Source: Limisalsivibrio acetivorans
Lineage (GTDB): Bacteria > Chrysiogenota > Deferribacteres > Deferribacterales > Geovibrionaceae
Assembly (NCBI RefSeq): GCF_000421105.1
Contig: NZ_ATWF01000002.1
Location: 434,001-498,000, forward strand
Length of the DNA stretch: 64,000 nt
Direction: 5' to 3'
Under the pieces are notes generated by a model. It was not told the origin of the DNA. It saw only the letters and a list, made by a program, of their open reading frames with translations, and did not search any database. The stretch's first letter is position 1; each line of letters starts with the position of its first letter. Shown in pieces: positions 8,630 to 17,660 of the stretch. Both the position numbers and the translations under genes were made by a program.

Positions 8630-9807
8630 TGAAGATACCGATAACAAAGCCGTATTTCGACAACTGTGAGAAGAAGGGAGTTCTGGAACCTATTGAGTCT
8701 GGCTGGCTTGTACAGGGTCCGAAGGTGGAGGAGTTCGAAAACCTCTTCCGTGAATTCACAGGCTCAAAATATGCTGTAGCCACAACAAGCTGTACTACCG
8801 CTCTGCACCTCTCCCTCGAGGCGATGGGTGTCGGTCCGGGGGACCGTGTACTAGTCCCCGCATTTACCTATGCCGCCTCCGCCAACGCCGTACTACAGTG
8901 CGGTGCAGAGCCTGTATTCTGCGATATAGATGTGTATTCATTCAATATGACTGTGGCGTCACTTAAGAAGGCTCTACAGCTTTATATGAAGCCCGCAGCT
9001 GTTATGCCGGTGAATATGTTCGGCCTCTGCGCTCCACTGCCGGAGATTGCCGAGATCTGCGCAAAGGAGCGCATAAAGGTTGTGGAGGATTCCGCCTGCG
9101 GCTTCGGCGCATTCATAGGTGATAAGCATTCAGGCACCTTCGGCGATGCTGGCTGCTTCTCCTTCCACCCACGCAAAGCGATAACCACCGGCGAAGGGGG
9201 GATGCTGGTCACGGAAGATCCCGATATTGCCGCCAAGGCTGCCTCCATGCGCAACCACGGAACCGCCGGCTCGGACCTCCAAAGACACATGGAGGGTATA
9301 AGCACCCTGCCAGAATTCTCGGAGAAAGGGTTCAACTACCGTATGACCGATATTCAGGCCTCCATCGGAATCTGTCAGATGAAAAAGGCTCAATACATTC
9401 TGGGGGAACGGACGAGGATTGCTGATATATACAGAGCAGAGCTTAAGGGTACTGCGCTCAGCTCCGCCTCTATTCCAGACGGTTACACCCACGGCTGGCA
9501 GTCCTGCGTATTTCTATACACCGAAGGGGAGGAGCCATACTCCCTCGAGCTGGAGGATGTGGACAGGCTGAACGGAAGGCGCAACCTTCTCATGCGATCA
9601 TTGCAGGAGAAGGGTATCTCCACAAGGCAGGGGAGCCATGCAGTTCATAACCTCAACTTCTACAAAGAGCATTACAGGTTCAAAAGGGAGCATTTCCCCG
9701 GTGCGGATATGGCGGAGAAGCTCAGTATCGCCCTTCCACTGTATGCGGGAATGACGGACAGGGCGATCGAGTACGTAATAAACAGCGTAAAGGAGCTTTG
9801 CGGATAA
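8629..9807 (+). CDS. DegT/DnrJ/EryC1 sugar aminotransferase
   Basis: This 392-aa PLP enzyme belongs to the DegT/DnrJ/EryC1 family. The N-terminal QGPKVEEFE, TTSCTTALHLSL (phosphate binding), VEDSACGFG (Asp against the pyridine N) and GCFSFHPRKAITTGEGGM (Schiff-base Lys within HPRK) are all visible. It transfers an amino group, usually from glutamate, to a keto-sugar nucleotide. It overlaps the upstream SDR gene and the downstream AsnB gene by one base each (TAATG), so the three are likely translated together. The specific amino sugar is unknown. Confidence 0.9.
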   Translation: MKIPITKPYFDNCEKKGVLEPIESGWLVQGPKVEEFENLFREFTGSKYAVATTSCTTALHLSLEAMGVGPGDRVLVPAFTYAASANAVLQCGAEPVFCDIDVYSFNMTVASLKKALQLYMKPAAVMPVNMFGLCAPLPEIAEICAKERIKVVEDSACGFGAFIGDKHSGTFGDAGCFSFHPRKAITTGEGGMLVTEDPDIAAKAASMRNHGTAGSDLQRHMEGISTLPEFSEKGFNYRMTDIQASIGICQMKKAQYILGERTRIADIYRAELKGTALSSASIPDGYTHGWQSCVFLYTEGEEPYSLELEDVDRLNGRRNLLMRSLQEKGISTRQGSHAVHNLNFYKEHYRFKREHFPGADMAEKLSIALPLYAGMTDRAIEYVINSVKELCG

Positions 9808-11762
9808 TGTGCGGCATAGCCGGAATCTTCACCCCCCGGGGGAGCAAAGGCAGCGGAATAATAAAAAGGATGACAGACAGCATCGCCCACAGGGGGCCTG
9901 ACGATGCGGGCTACCTCGTGGCAGGTTCAGAGGGATTAAAGCATTACCTCGATCCGAATCTACGTGATATGCGTATTGATGCGGACCTCCTCCCCGAGGA
10001 GACAAAGCCGTGGAATCTTGCCATCGGTCACCGCAGGCTTAGGATTATCGATCTCTCCCCCAACGCTCACCAACCGATGAATGAGGGGAACGGAAGATAC
10101 TGGATAGCCTACAACGGTGAGACATACAACTACCGTGAATTGAGGAACGAGCTTGAGGCCATGGGTGAGAGCTTCTTCAGCACATCGGATACCGAGGTTG
10201 TCCTGAAAGGGTATATCCGGTGGGGTGCAGAGGTTCTCAACAAGCTCAACGGCATGTTTGCCTTCGTTGTATACGACAGCTCCGAGGGCTCCCTCTTCAT
10301 AGCAAGAGACCGGTACGGTATAAAACCCCTGTACTACACAGATACGGGCTCCACCTTCCTCTTCGCCAGCGAGATCAAGGCGCTCCTTGAACATCCGGAA
10401 TGCAAAGCAGAGATCGATCCCGCCGGTCTGAATGAGTATTTCACCTTTCAAAACAACCTGGACGGCCGCTCCATCTTCTCAGGCATAACCCTAATGGAGC
10501 CTGGAACATACATAACCATTAACCGTGATGGTGTCCGCAAAAGCACAAAATACTGGGACTATTCCTTCAGCGAGCCGGATGACTCCATGAGCTTTGAAGA
10601 GGCGAGGGACAAAACACGCGAGCTTATGGAGAAGGCTGTTCAAAGACAGATCGTCGCCGATGTTCCCGTAGGGAGCTATCTCAGCGGTGGAATGGACAGC
10701 GGTTCCATAACAGCTCTGGCAAGCCGCCATATTGACCGTATAACCACCTTCACCGCAGGGTTTGAACTATCCAGAGTAACCGGGGTAGAGGCCACATTTG
10801 ATGAGAGGAGGGATGCGGAGGTTATCGCAAACACCTTTCTTACAGAACATTACGAGCAGGTCATAAACGCAGGGGATATGCCCTGGGTCATGCCCCGCCT
10901 TGTGCGCCACCTTGAGGATATCCGCCTCGGCATGAGCTATCCGAACTACTACATAAGCCGCCTTGCATCCAAGTTCGTAAAGGTCTGCCTCTCCGGCGCA
11001 GGGGGGGATGAACTCTTCGGCGGGTACCCGTGGCGCTACTACAGGGTGTGCAACTCTGTAAACAAGGAGGAGTTCTTCAAAAACTACTACAACTTCTGGC
11101 AGAGGCTCGTACCCGACAACGAGAAGAAGGACTTCTTCCGCCCGGAACTGTATTCAAGGATCGATAGAACGGACTGCTACCCTCTGTTCAGAGAGGTCTT
11201 CGGCAAAAACGGGAACGCAGAGTACATCACGCCAGAGGATCACGTGGCAAACTCCCTCTACTTCGAGGTGAAAACCTTCCTCCACGGCCTCCTAATTCTT
11301 GGCGACAAACTGAGCATGGCAAACTCTCTGGAGGAACGCTTCCCATTCCTCGACAACGAGCTGGTGGATTTCGCCATGAAGATACCCGTACGCTACAAGC
11401 TAAAGGATCTAGCAAACGTCCACCGCATTGACGAAAACGAGACCAGACGAAATATGAAGTACATGCGAAAATACAACGACGGCAAGAACGTTCTTCGTGC
11501 CGCCATGAAAAGCTTCCTACCCGAAAAGATAGTAAACAGGAACAAACAGGGCTTCTCCGCCCCTGACGAGAGCTGGTACAGGGGTGAGAACTTCGAATAC
11601 GTAAGGGAAACGCTCCTCAGCAGTAATGCGCATATAGACAGGTACATAGAAAGAGGGTATATAAATCGTATAATAGAAGAACATGCAGGGGGTGAGAACC
11701 ACCGTCTGCTTATCTGGTCGTTCATCTGCTTCGAGGAATGGTGCAGACAGTTCGGCTTCTAG
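9807..11762 (+). CDS. asnB: Asparagine synthetase-type glutamine amidotransferase
   Basis: This 651-aa protein has an N-terminal class II glutaminase domain and a C-terminal ATP-pyrophosphatase synthetase domain. The ATG at 9807 was chosen because the mature protein must begin Met-Cys (MCGIAGIF), Cys2 being the nucleophile; it overlaps the upstream stop as TAATG. RHRGPDD-like AHRGPDDAGY, YNGETYNY and DTEVVLKGY follow, then the P-loop YLSGGMDSGS. It has about 30 extra residues near 50-75 compared with typical AsnB. In glycan clusters such enzymes (WbpS type) can amidate uronic acids, so the substrate may be a sugar carboxylate and not aspartate. Confidence 0.85.
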   Translation: MCGIAGIFTPRGSKGSGIIKRMTDSIAHRGPDDAGYLVAGSEGLKHYLDPNLRDMRIDADLLPEETKPWNLAIGHRRLRIIDLSPNAHQPMNEGNGRYWIAYNGETYNYRELRNELEAMGESFFSTSDTEVVLKGYIRWGAEVLNKLNGMFAFVVYDSSEGSLFIARDRYGIKPLYYTDTGSTFLFASEIKALLEHPECKAEIDPAGLNEYFTFQNNLDGRSIFSGITLMEPGTYITINRDGVRKSTKYWDYSFSEPDDSMSFEEARDKTRELMEKAVQRQIVADVPVGSYLSGGMDSGSITALASRHIDRITTFTAGFELSRVTGVEATFDERRDAEVIANTFLTEHYEQVINAGDMPWVMPRLVRHLEDIRLGMSYPNYYISRLASKFVKVCLSGAGGDELFGGYPWRYYRVCNSVNKEEFFKNYYNFWQRLVPDNEKKDFFRPELYSRIDRTDCYPLFREVFGKNGNAEYITPEDHVANSLYFEVKTFLHGLLILGDKLSMANSLEERFPFLDNELVDFAMKIPVRYKLKDLANVHRIDENETRRNMKYMRKYNDGKNVLRAAMKSFLPEKIVNRNKQGFSAPDESWYRGENFEYVRETLLSSNAHIDRYIERGYINRIIEEHAGGENHRLLIWSFICFEEWCRQFGF

Positions 11763-11787
11763 ATTGCGAATACACGGAGGTATTTCA

Positions 11788-12726
11788 ATGAAGGTACTCA
11801 TAACCGGAGGAGCGGGCTTCATCGGCTCTCATCTGGCGGAAAGGATTCTGGCTCAGGGTGATGAGGTTCTCGTAATAGACAACTTCCTCACAGGGCGGCG
11901 TGACAACCTTAAGGAGCACAACAGCCTCGAGCTGAGGGAGTTCAGCATAGCGGAACGTGACAAGGTTTTCAAAGCCTTCGACGATTTCACCCCCGATGTC
12001 GTAATCCACGCCGCCGCATCCTACAAGGACCCGGAAAACTGGCTGGAGGATTCCCTCACCAATGTAGCCGGAACCGCAAACATCGTGCAGGCCTCCCAGG
12101 CGGCGCAGGTGAAAAAGATAATCTACTTCCAGACAGCCCTCTGCTACGGCCTTAACCCCGAGGAACAGCCAATAACCCTAGACCACCATATAGAAAGCGG
12201 AAACAGCAGCTACGCCATCAGCAAAACCGCAGGGGAGCAGTATGTTGCACTCTCCGGGCTTAACCATGTGATATTCCGCCTCGCAAACGCATACGGCCCC
12301 CGCAACATGAGCGGCCCCCTGCCTACATTCTTCCACAGGCTATCAACGGGCAAACCCTGCTTCGTTATGGATACCCGCAGGGACTTCATCTTCATCGAAG
12401 ACCTCGCCGATGTTGTTATGAAATCCGTAAACGGAGAGGGGGGGACGGGGGCATATCATATATCCTCCGGTTCGGACTACTCCATCAAGCAGCTCTTTGA
12501 CGAGGTTGTAAAAGCTCTCGACATTAAACTTGAGGAGGATGTGGAGGTTCGCCCCAGACACGCAGACGATGCATTCACAATCCTTCTGGACCCTTCAAGG
12601 ATGCAGAATGATTTCGCATACATAATAAATACCCCCCTAGAAGAGGGTGTACGCAGGGCAGTGGAATACTATAAAGAATACGGTATCTCAGAGACCTACA
12701 CACACCTTAAGCAGCTGAAGAAGTGA
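11788..12726 (+). CDS. NAD-dependent epimerase/dehydratase (extended SDR)
   Basis: This 312-aa SDR has GGAGFIGSHLAE at residues 7-18, VIHAAASYKDPENW, and YAISKTAGEQY containing the catalytic Tyr-Lys pair. An earlier in-frame codon exists at 11683 but lies inside the AsnB gene; the ATG at 11788 has CGGAGG 8 bases upstream and starts exactly before the Rossmann motif. It differs clearly from the SDR at 7658 and is likely a UDP-glucose epimerase or GDP/dTDP-sugar dehydratase relative. It lies between the two amidotransferase genes in the same operon. Confidence 0.87.
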   Translation: MKVLITGGAGFIGSHLAERILAQGDEVLVIDNFLTGRRDNLKEHNSLELREFSIAERDKVFKAFDDFTPDVVIHAAASYKDPENWLEDSLTNVAGTANIVQASQAAQVKKIIYFQTALCYGLNPEEQPITLDHHIESGNSSYAISKTAGEQYVALSGLNHVIFRLANAYGPRNMSGPLPTFFHRLSTGKPCFVMDTRRDFIFIEDLADVVMKSVNGEGGTGAYHISSGSDYSIKQLFDEVVKALDIKLEEDVEVRPRHADDAFTILLDPSRMQNDFAYIINTPLEEGVRRAVEYYKEYGISETYTHLKQLKK

Positions 12727-12729
12727 TAT

Positions 12730-14424
12730 ATGTGCGGAATAATCGGAGGCAATGTCCCACCTGAAAAAATCCTTTCCGGGTCTTCCAGACTTCGCCATAG
12801 AGGACCCGATGCCTCCGGCTATATCCAGTTTTCCGATGTAACCCTTGCCCACCGCCGTCTCTCCGTTATAGATCTATCAGAAAAGGCGAACCAGCCTATG
12901 ACCAAGGACAACTACAGCATCATATTCAACGGCGAGATCTTCAACTTTCAGGAACTTCGCAGAAAGCTTGAGGGGTATGGAGCAGTATTCGAAACCCTCT
13001 CCGACACCGAGGTTATCTTAGAGGCATACCGCAAATGGGGGAGCGCATCCCTGAACCTGCTGAACGGGGATTTCGCCTTCTGCATCCTGGACAGGGAGAG
13101 AAGAAAGCTGTTCCTCGCCAGAGACCGCCTTGGCAACAAGCCCCTCTACTACACCAAAACCCAGAATGGTGAATTCTTCTTCGCCTCGGAGCTTCAGGCG
13201 TTCAGAGGCGTTGTCCCCACCATAATAGACGAACAGAAGGCAGGGAACATAATTGTCTTCTCCATAAACGACAACGATGAAAGAACATTACTCAAAGGTG
13301 TTTACAACCTACCCCCAGGTCATTTCATGGAGTACAGCATCGAATCCGGCGCGTTAAGCAGTATGAGCTACTGGGAGCTGGAAGAGGAGATACGGAATGA
13401 GGATGAAACCGACCTGCTTGATGAGTTCCACGAGCTGCTGGAGGATGCCGTAAGGCTTAGGCTAATCGCGGATGTTCCTGTGGGGTGCCTGGTTTCCGGC
13501 GGGCTTGACAGCTCCGTAATCGCCATGCACATAGCAAACCTCGGCGGGAACATAAAATGCTTCAGCTCGGTGTACGACAATCATCCCGAGATAGACGAAA
13601 AAAGATATGTGACAAAGCTGGGGGAGAGTCTCGGGCTTAATATCACCTTTATACACCCCGATGTTTCCGGCAGACAGGATTTCCGGCGTATAGCGGAGAT
13701 TCAGGGGGATCTCTTCCGAAGCTTTTCCATCTTCGCCCAGTATGAAACCATCCGCAGAGCCTCCGAGGAGGTAACCGTTGTCCTCGGCGGGCAGGGGGCG
13801 GATGAGCTTTTCGGAGGGTACTACCACCACTGTGCCAGATTCCTCGCCCGAAGGCCGGAGGAGTTTGAAAACCGGAAAAAGCTCTACGGAGCCACCTATG
13901 CGGAGAAGGAGATGGAGCTTGGCAGAAAATTTCTGCTCCCCGATGATCTTAAGCTTGAGGTGTTCCGCAAGGACAATGAACAGCGGCTGAACAAGGTTCA
14001 AAGACACCTCAGCTTCGAGCCGGAATGGAACCTCCTGCTTGAAAAATTCGATAGCGACATCCTCCGTGCCCTACGCAGGGAAACGGACAGCCTGAACCTT
14101 CCTGCCCTTCTTCGATACGAGGACAGAAACGCCATGGCAAGCTCCGTGGAGAACAGAACCCCGTTCACCGATTACCGGATAGTAGAGTTTGTCCATTCCA
14201 TCCCCGAACATCTTCGCTTCGGTAACGGACTCAGCAAGCTTTTCCTGAGAAAGTATGCGGCAAGGTTCCTGCCGGAGGAGATAACCTCCAGAACGGATAA
14301 GAAGGGATTTGAGGCTCCCCAGAGCCTATGGATGAAAAGGATAGGTTTCGGTGCAGTTACAGAACTGGCCGAATTCCGTCTTGCTCTCCTTGATGAGTTG
14401 CGGCGTTTCTACGAAAGAGCCTGA
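12730..14424 (+). CDS. asnB: Asparagine synthetase-type glutamine amidotransferase (second copy)
   Basis: A 564-aa protein with the class II glutaminase nucleophile at Cys2 (MCGIIGGN), LRHRGPDASGY, FNGEIFNFQEL and DTEVILEAYR, then the synthetase P-loop VSGGLDSSV. It is shorter than the 651-aa AsnB-like protein upstream and not a recent duplicate by eye. The ATG follows the SDR stop by three bases. Its 3' end overlaps the convergent DUF354 gene by 16 bases. As with the first copy, the setting among sugar-nucleotide genes makes amidation of a sugar acid as plausible as asparagine synthesis. Confidence 0.85.
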   Translation: MCGIIGGNVPPEKILSGSSRLRHRGPDASGYIQFSDVTLAHRRLSVIDLSEKANQPMTKDNYSIIFNGEIFNFQELRRKLEGYGAVFETLSDTEVILEAYRKWGSASLNLLNGDFAFCILDRERRKLFLARDRLGNKPLYYTKTQNGEFFFASELQAFRGVVPTIIDEQKAGNIIVFSINDNDERTLLKGVYNLPPGHFMEYSIESGALSSMSYWELEEEIRNEDETDLLDEFHELLEDAVRLRLIADVPVGCLVSGGLDSSVIAMHIANLGGNIKCFSSVYDNHPEIDEKRYVTKLGESLGLNITFIHPDVSGRQDFRRIAEIQGDLFRSFSIFAQYETIRRASEEVTVVLGGQGADELFGGYYHHCARFLARRPEEFENRKKLYGATYAEKEMELGRKFLLPDDLKLEVFRKDNEQRLNKVQRHLSFEPEWNLLLEKFDSDILRALRRETDSLNLPALLRYEDRNAMASSVENRTPFTDYRIVEFVHSIPEHLRFGNGLSKLFLRKYAARFLPEEITSRTDKKGFEAPQSLWMKRIGFGAVTELAEFRLALLDELRRFYERA

Positions 14425-15506
14425 AGTCCGCCTTCCATATATCGGCCAATCTTCTCCGCAAGCTTCGCCGCAGAGCATTCCCCTCTGCTGAAATAATCCC
14501 TGTTGTCACGCTTAACACCGAGGTTCCGCTTAACTATATCAAGAGCCTCATCGGCATCATTTGTCCAGCTCATCATTCCGTTCTCTATGAGATAAACATC
14601 GTGGAAGAGGAGGAGTGAACGGAGACTGAGCACGGGAATACCGTAGCACGCCGCCTCAAGGTTCATAGTTCCACCTCCGCCGACAAGGAAGTCGATAAAC
14701 GGATAAAAGCTTTCGATGGGGAGCTTCTCCTCAAGCACAACGGCGTATTCCCCAAAACGCTCCTTGAGGGGCTCTATTTCATATCTCGGCAGGATGACGA
14801 TGTTTGCATCCACCTCATCCGCTATGCGGGGGATAAGCTCATACAGAACGCTCAGTTTTTCATGTACATAATGCGCCTTGAACTCCTCCTCCCGTATCAT
14901 TATGGTGGGCTTTGAGATGTCCAGTCCGTAGCGCCTGCGGAAGTCGTTCTCCTCATTCTTTTCCAGGGAATTCATCCAAAGGCACACATCTATGAAGTCG
15001 TGGGTTATAACCCTGGCCGGATCCACACCCATCCTTGAGAAAACATCACGGGGGATAACAAAGGGGTGGAACAGCAGGGAGGAGAGCATGACGGTGAGCT
15101 TTGTCACGATGGTTATGTCCTCGTAGCGGAACTCGCTCCCACGTATGGGGGTATCGCAGAAATTGATGACCTCCATTCCAAGCCCGAACCCCGTCTGGAT
15201 GCTGTCCACGACGCTTCCGCACAAAACCGCATCGGGCATGCCTGTTTTATCGAAGAGTTCGAGGAATTCGAGCTGACGGCTGGTCCTAGCCCGGAACTTA
15301 CCCGCCACCGTTTCACCGCCGTAGTTTCCTGTGAGATGATAATCCAAACCCCGCATATCGAGCACCGACTTTGCCTCGGTATAGTTCTCCGAGTATCTGG
15401 TGGTTACCAGAGTATCAAGCCCCGCATCGTGCAGATGGGGCATAAGGTAGCTGAAAAAGAGTGCGTATTTCGGCGTTGCGGCATCGATCCAGATGAATTT
15501 GCTCAT
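14409..15506 (-). CDS. DUF354-family protein (glycosyltransferase-like)
   Basis: This 365-aa protein resembles the DUF354 family: an N-terminal IWIDAATPKYALFFSYL strand-loop, then TTRYSENYTEA, a central PDAVLCGSVVDS and a C-terminal GGGGTMNLEAACYGIPVLSL that looks like a GT-B donor-binding loop. DUF354 proteins have a GT-B-like fold and occur in archaeal and bacterial glycan clusters, but no activity is established. It is the last gene of the long leftward block, coupled by a 4-base overlap to the Gfo/Idh/MocA gene. Its role may be transfer or maturation of the sugar made upstream. Confidence 0.75.
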   Translation of the reverse strand: MSKFIWIDAATPKYALFFSYLMPHLHDAGLDTLVTTRYSENYTEAKSVLDMRGLDYHLTGNYGGETVAGKFRARTSRQLEFLELFDKTGMPDAVLCGSVVDSIQTGFGLGMEVINFCDTPIRGSEFRYEDITIVTKLTVMLSSLLFHPFVIPRDVFSRMGVDPARVITHDFIDVCLWMNSLEKNEENDFRRRYGLDISKPTIMIREEEFKAHYVHEKLSVLYELIPRIADEVDANIVILPRYEIEPLKERFGEYAVVLEEKLPIESFYPFIDFLVGGGGTMNLEAACYGIPVLSLRSLLLFHDVYLIENGMMSWTNDADEALDIVKRNLGVKRDNRDYFSRGECSAAKLAEKIGRYMEGGLQALS

Positions 15507-16567
15507 TTCCTTCCCAGTCTCGAATGGGTGAAGTGGTTGCCGTTCAGAACAACCTCCTCACCTGTTTCCATCGATTCATACAAAGCGTTTATAAAGCGTA
15601 AAGACTTAAGTCCTTCATGGCCGTCAATTACCGGCTCCTTCCCCTCATTTATACATCTAACGACATCCTCAAGGTATCGCTTATGGCCAAAGCCGTATAC
15701 GTTGGGGGGATTCTCACTATAGTTCATAAGCACCTCTGCGTCCCCTTCGGAGGGCTCGGTAAACTGCCATAGGCGCATACTGTTAACTGCGAAACCACCT
15801 ATCTCCACAAGGCCTGTTTCGCCAAGGATGGAGATACTCCCCTCCTGATCCTTGGGCCTTGCCGCCGTGGTAACCTCCACCACGCCGAAGGAGCCGTCCT
15901 CGAACTCCACCGTGGCAACGGCTGTGTCCTCGGTCTCGGTGTCCACCAGAAAGGCCTTCCCCCTGGCGGAAACCTTAACCACATCGCCCATCATCCACTC
16001 GAGCAGATCCAGATGATGACTGGACTGGTTGGCAAGAACTCCGCCGTCCAGCGCCCATGTACCACGCCATTCAGCCATGTCGTAATACTCCTGGGTTCTG
16101 CACCAGCGCACACGCACGGTGCCGAGCACCTTCCGCCCGAAGCGTCCAGCCTCCACAGCCTCCCGAAGCTTCATTACGGGGAGGTTGTAGCGGTTCTGCT
16201 TAACCACAAAAAGGCGGTGACCATTTCTCTCCGCCGCATCTATCATAACCTCGGCATCCTCCACTGTGAGGGCCATAGGTTTTTCTACTATAATATCTTT
16301 TCCATAACCGGTGAGCTCCATAAAGTGTTCTGCATGGAGGCCGGACGGGGTGAGTATGCAGAAGACATCCGGCTCCTCCTTCTCCGCCATCTCATGCATA
16401 TCCGCATAGGCGGGCAGACCGTAGCGTTCTGCAACTTCATTCCTGCGTTCTTCGACAGTATCGCACACTGCGCAGAGCTGTGCCCCTTTTACATCTCCGG
16501 TCAAAAGAGATGCGTACCGCTGGGCTATCCTGCCGCACCCAACTACTGCAAATCTGAGTAATGACAT
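15503..16567 (-). CDS. Gfo/Idh/MocA-family NAD(P)-dependent sugar dehydrogenase (WbpB/WlbA-like)
   Basis: A 354-aa oxidoreductase with the dinucleotide motif AVVGCGRIAQRYA, the conserved catalytic-lysine motif VEKPMAL and GTWALDGGVLANQSSHHLDLL, a segment typical of WbpB/WlbA-type UDP-N-acetylglucosaminuronate 3-dehydrogenases. A TTG at 16579 is possible but GGAGGG lies 4 bases before the ATG at 16567, one base after the aminotransferase stop. It would supply the 3-keto substrate for the neighbouring aminotransferase. No UDP-sugar 6-dehydrogenase (WbpA) is present here, so if the WbpB reading is right the uronic precursor comes from elsewhere. Confidence 0.82.
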   Translation of the reverse strand: MSLLRFAVVGCGRIAQRYASLLTGDVKGAQLCAVCDTVEERRNEVAERYGLPAYADMHEMAEKEEPDVFCILTPSGLHAEHFMELTGYGKDIIVEKPMALTVEDAEVMIDAAERNGHRLFVVKQNRYNLPVMKLREAVEAGRFGRKVLGTVRVRWCRTQEYYDMAEWRGTWALDGGVLANQSSHHLDLLEWMMGDVVKVSARGKAFLVDTETEDTAVATVEFEDGSFGVVEVTTAARPKDQEGSISILGETGLVEIGGFAVNSMRLWQFTEPSEGDAEVLMNYSENPPNVYGFGHKRYLEDVVRCINEGKEPVIDGHEGLKSLRFINALYESMETGEEVVLNGNHFTHSRLGRK

Positions 16568-16568
16568 C

Positions 16569-17660
16569 CTACCCTCCAAAACTCTTTATACAATCAGCTA
16601 CGTATTCCGCCTCTTCCGCTGTAAGGTGCTCACCCATGGGGAGTGAAAGGAGCTCCTTATCCGTTCTGCATGCGAAGAAATCTTCACACCCGTCCGCCTT
16701 AAAGGCGGGCTGTTTAGGCAGAGCCACGGGGTAGTGTATGCCGGTCTGGATCCCCTTCTCTGTGAGGTATTCACGAAGTACATCACGCCTTTCGTGGCGG
16801 ATAACAAACAGGTGCCACACATGGCGAACACCTTCACGCACAACGGGGAGGACAGCATCCGTTCCTTTGAGCTTGTCCAGATATATCCCTGCAATACGGT
16901 TTCTCGCACCGATCCATTCATCCAGATACTTCAGCTTAACGGAGAGCACCCCCGCTTGCAGACCGTCCAGGCGGCTGTTGCGCCCCTGAAAGTCATGATA
17001 AAACTTGCTGGTGCGGCCGTGATCTATGTATTGCCGTATCCTTGAGGCCATATCCTCATCCTTAGTCACCACAGCTCCACCGTCTCCGTAGGCTCCGAGA
17101 TTTTTCCCCGGATAGAAGCTGAACGCTCCCGCATCACCCATAGAGCCGGTTCTTTCTCCGTTATACTCCGCACCATGGCTCTGGGCGGAATCCTCCAGAA
17201 CCTTAAGGCCATGCTTGCAGGCGATCTCCATGATCTTGTCCATCCATGCGGGCTGGCCGTAGAGGTGGACGGGGATGACGCAGGATGTGTTCGGGGTTAT
17301 AACCGATTCCAGGCTTTCCGGGGAGATGGTGTAGTCCTCCAGACAGTCGCAGAACACAACCTTGAGCCCGTTGCGGACCACAGCCTCGGCCGTTGCAATG
17401 AAAGTATTCGCAGGGATAACAACCTCACTCCCCTCGGGGAGGTTCATGCCCCAAAGGGCGGCCTCAAGGGCGTCGGTTCCGTTTCCGGTTCCCACACAGG
17501 CCTTCGTCATTGTATATTCGGCAAAGGCGGCCTCAAACTCCGCAGGGTATGCTCCCCCCACAAAGGCCCCCTTATCTATTATTTCATGGAGCTTCTGATC
17601 CATCTCGTGCTTCATCTTCCGGTACTGCCCCGGAAGGTCCAAAAACTTTACTTGCCGCAT
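16569..17660 (-). CDS. DegT/DnrJ/EryC1 aminotransferase (WbpE/WlbC-like)
   Basis: This 363-aa PLP aminotransferase has TGNGTDALEAAL for phosphate binding, VLEDSAQSHGAEY with the Asp that contacts the PLP nitrogen, and GAFSFYPGKNLGAYGDGG with the Schiff-base Lys in PGKN. The PGKNLGA form is characteristic of 3-aminosugar transaminases such as WbpE/WlbC and FdtB. GGAGG lies 11 bases before the ATG. Flanked on both sides by Gfo/Idh/MocA genes and followed upstream by a hexapeptide acyltransferase, it fits a 3-acetamido sugar pathway. Confidence 0.87.
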   Translation of the reverse strand: MRQVKFLDLPGQYRKMKHEMDQKLHEIIDKGAFVGGAYPAEFEAAFAEYTMTKACVGTGNGTDALEAALWGMNLPEGSEVVIPANTFIATAEAVVRNGLKVVFCDCLEDYTISPESLESVITPNTSCVIPVHLYGQPAWMDKIMEIACKHGLKVLEDSAQSHGAEYNGERTGSMGDAGAFSFYPGKNLGAYGDGGAVVTKDEDMASRIRQYIDHGRTSKFYHDFQGRNSRLDGLQAGVLSVKLKYLDEWIGARNRIAGIYLDKLKGTDAVLPVVREGVRHVWHLFVIRHERRDVLREYLTEKGIQTGIHYPVALPKQPAFKADGCEDFFACRTDKELLSLPMGEHLTAEEAEYVADCIKSFGG

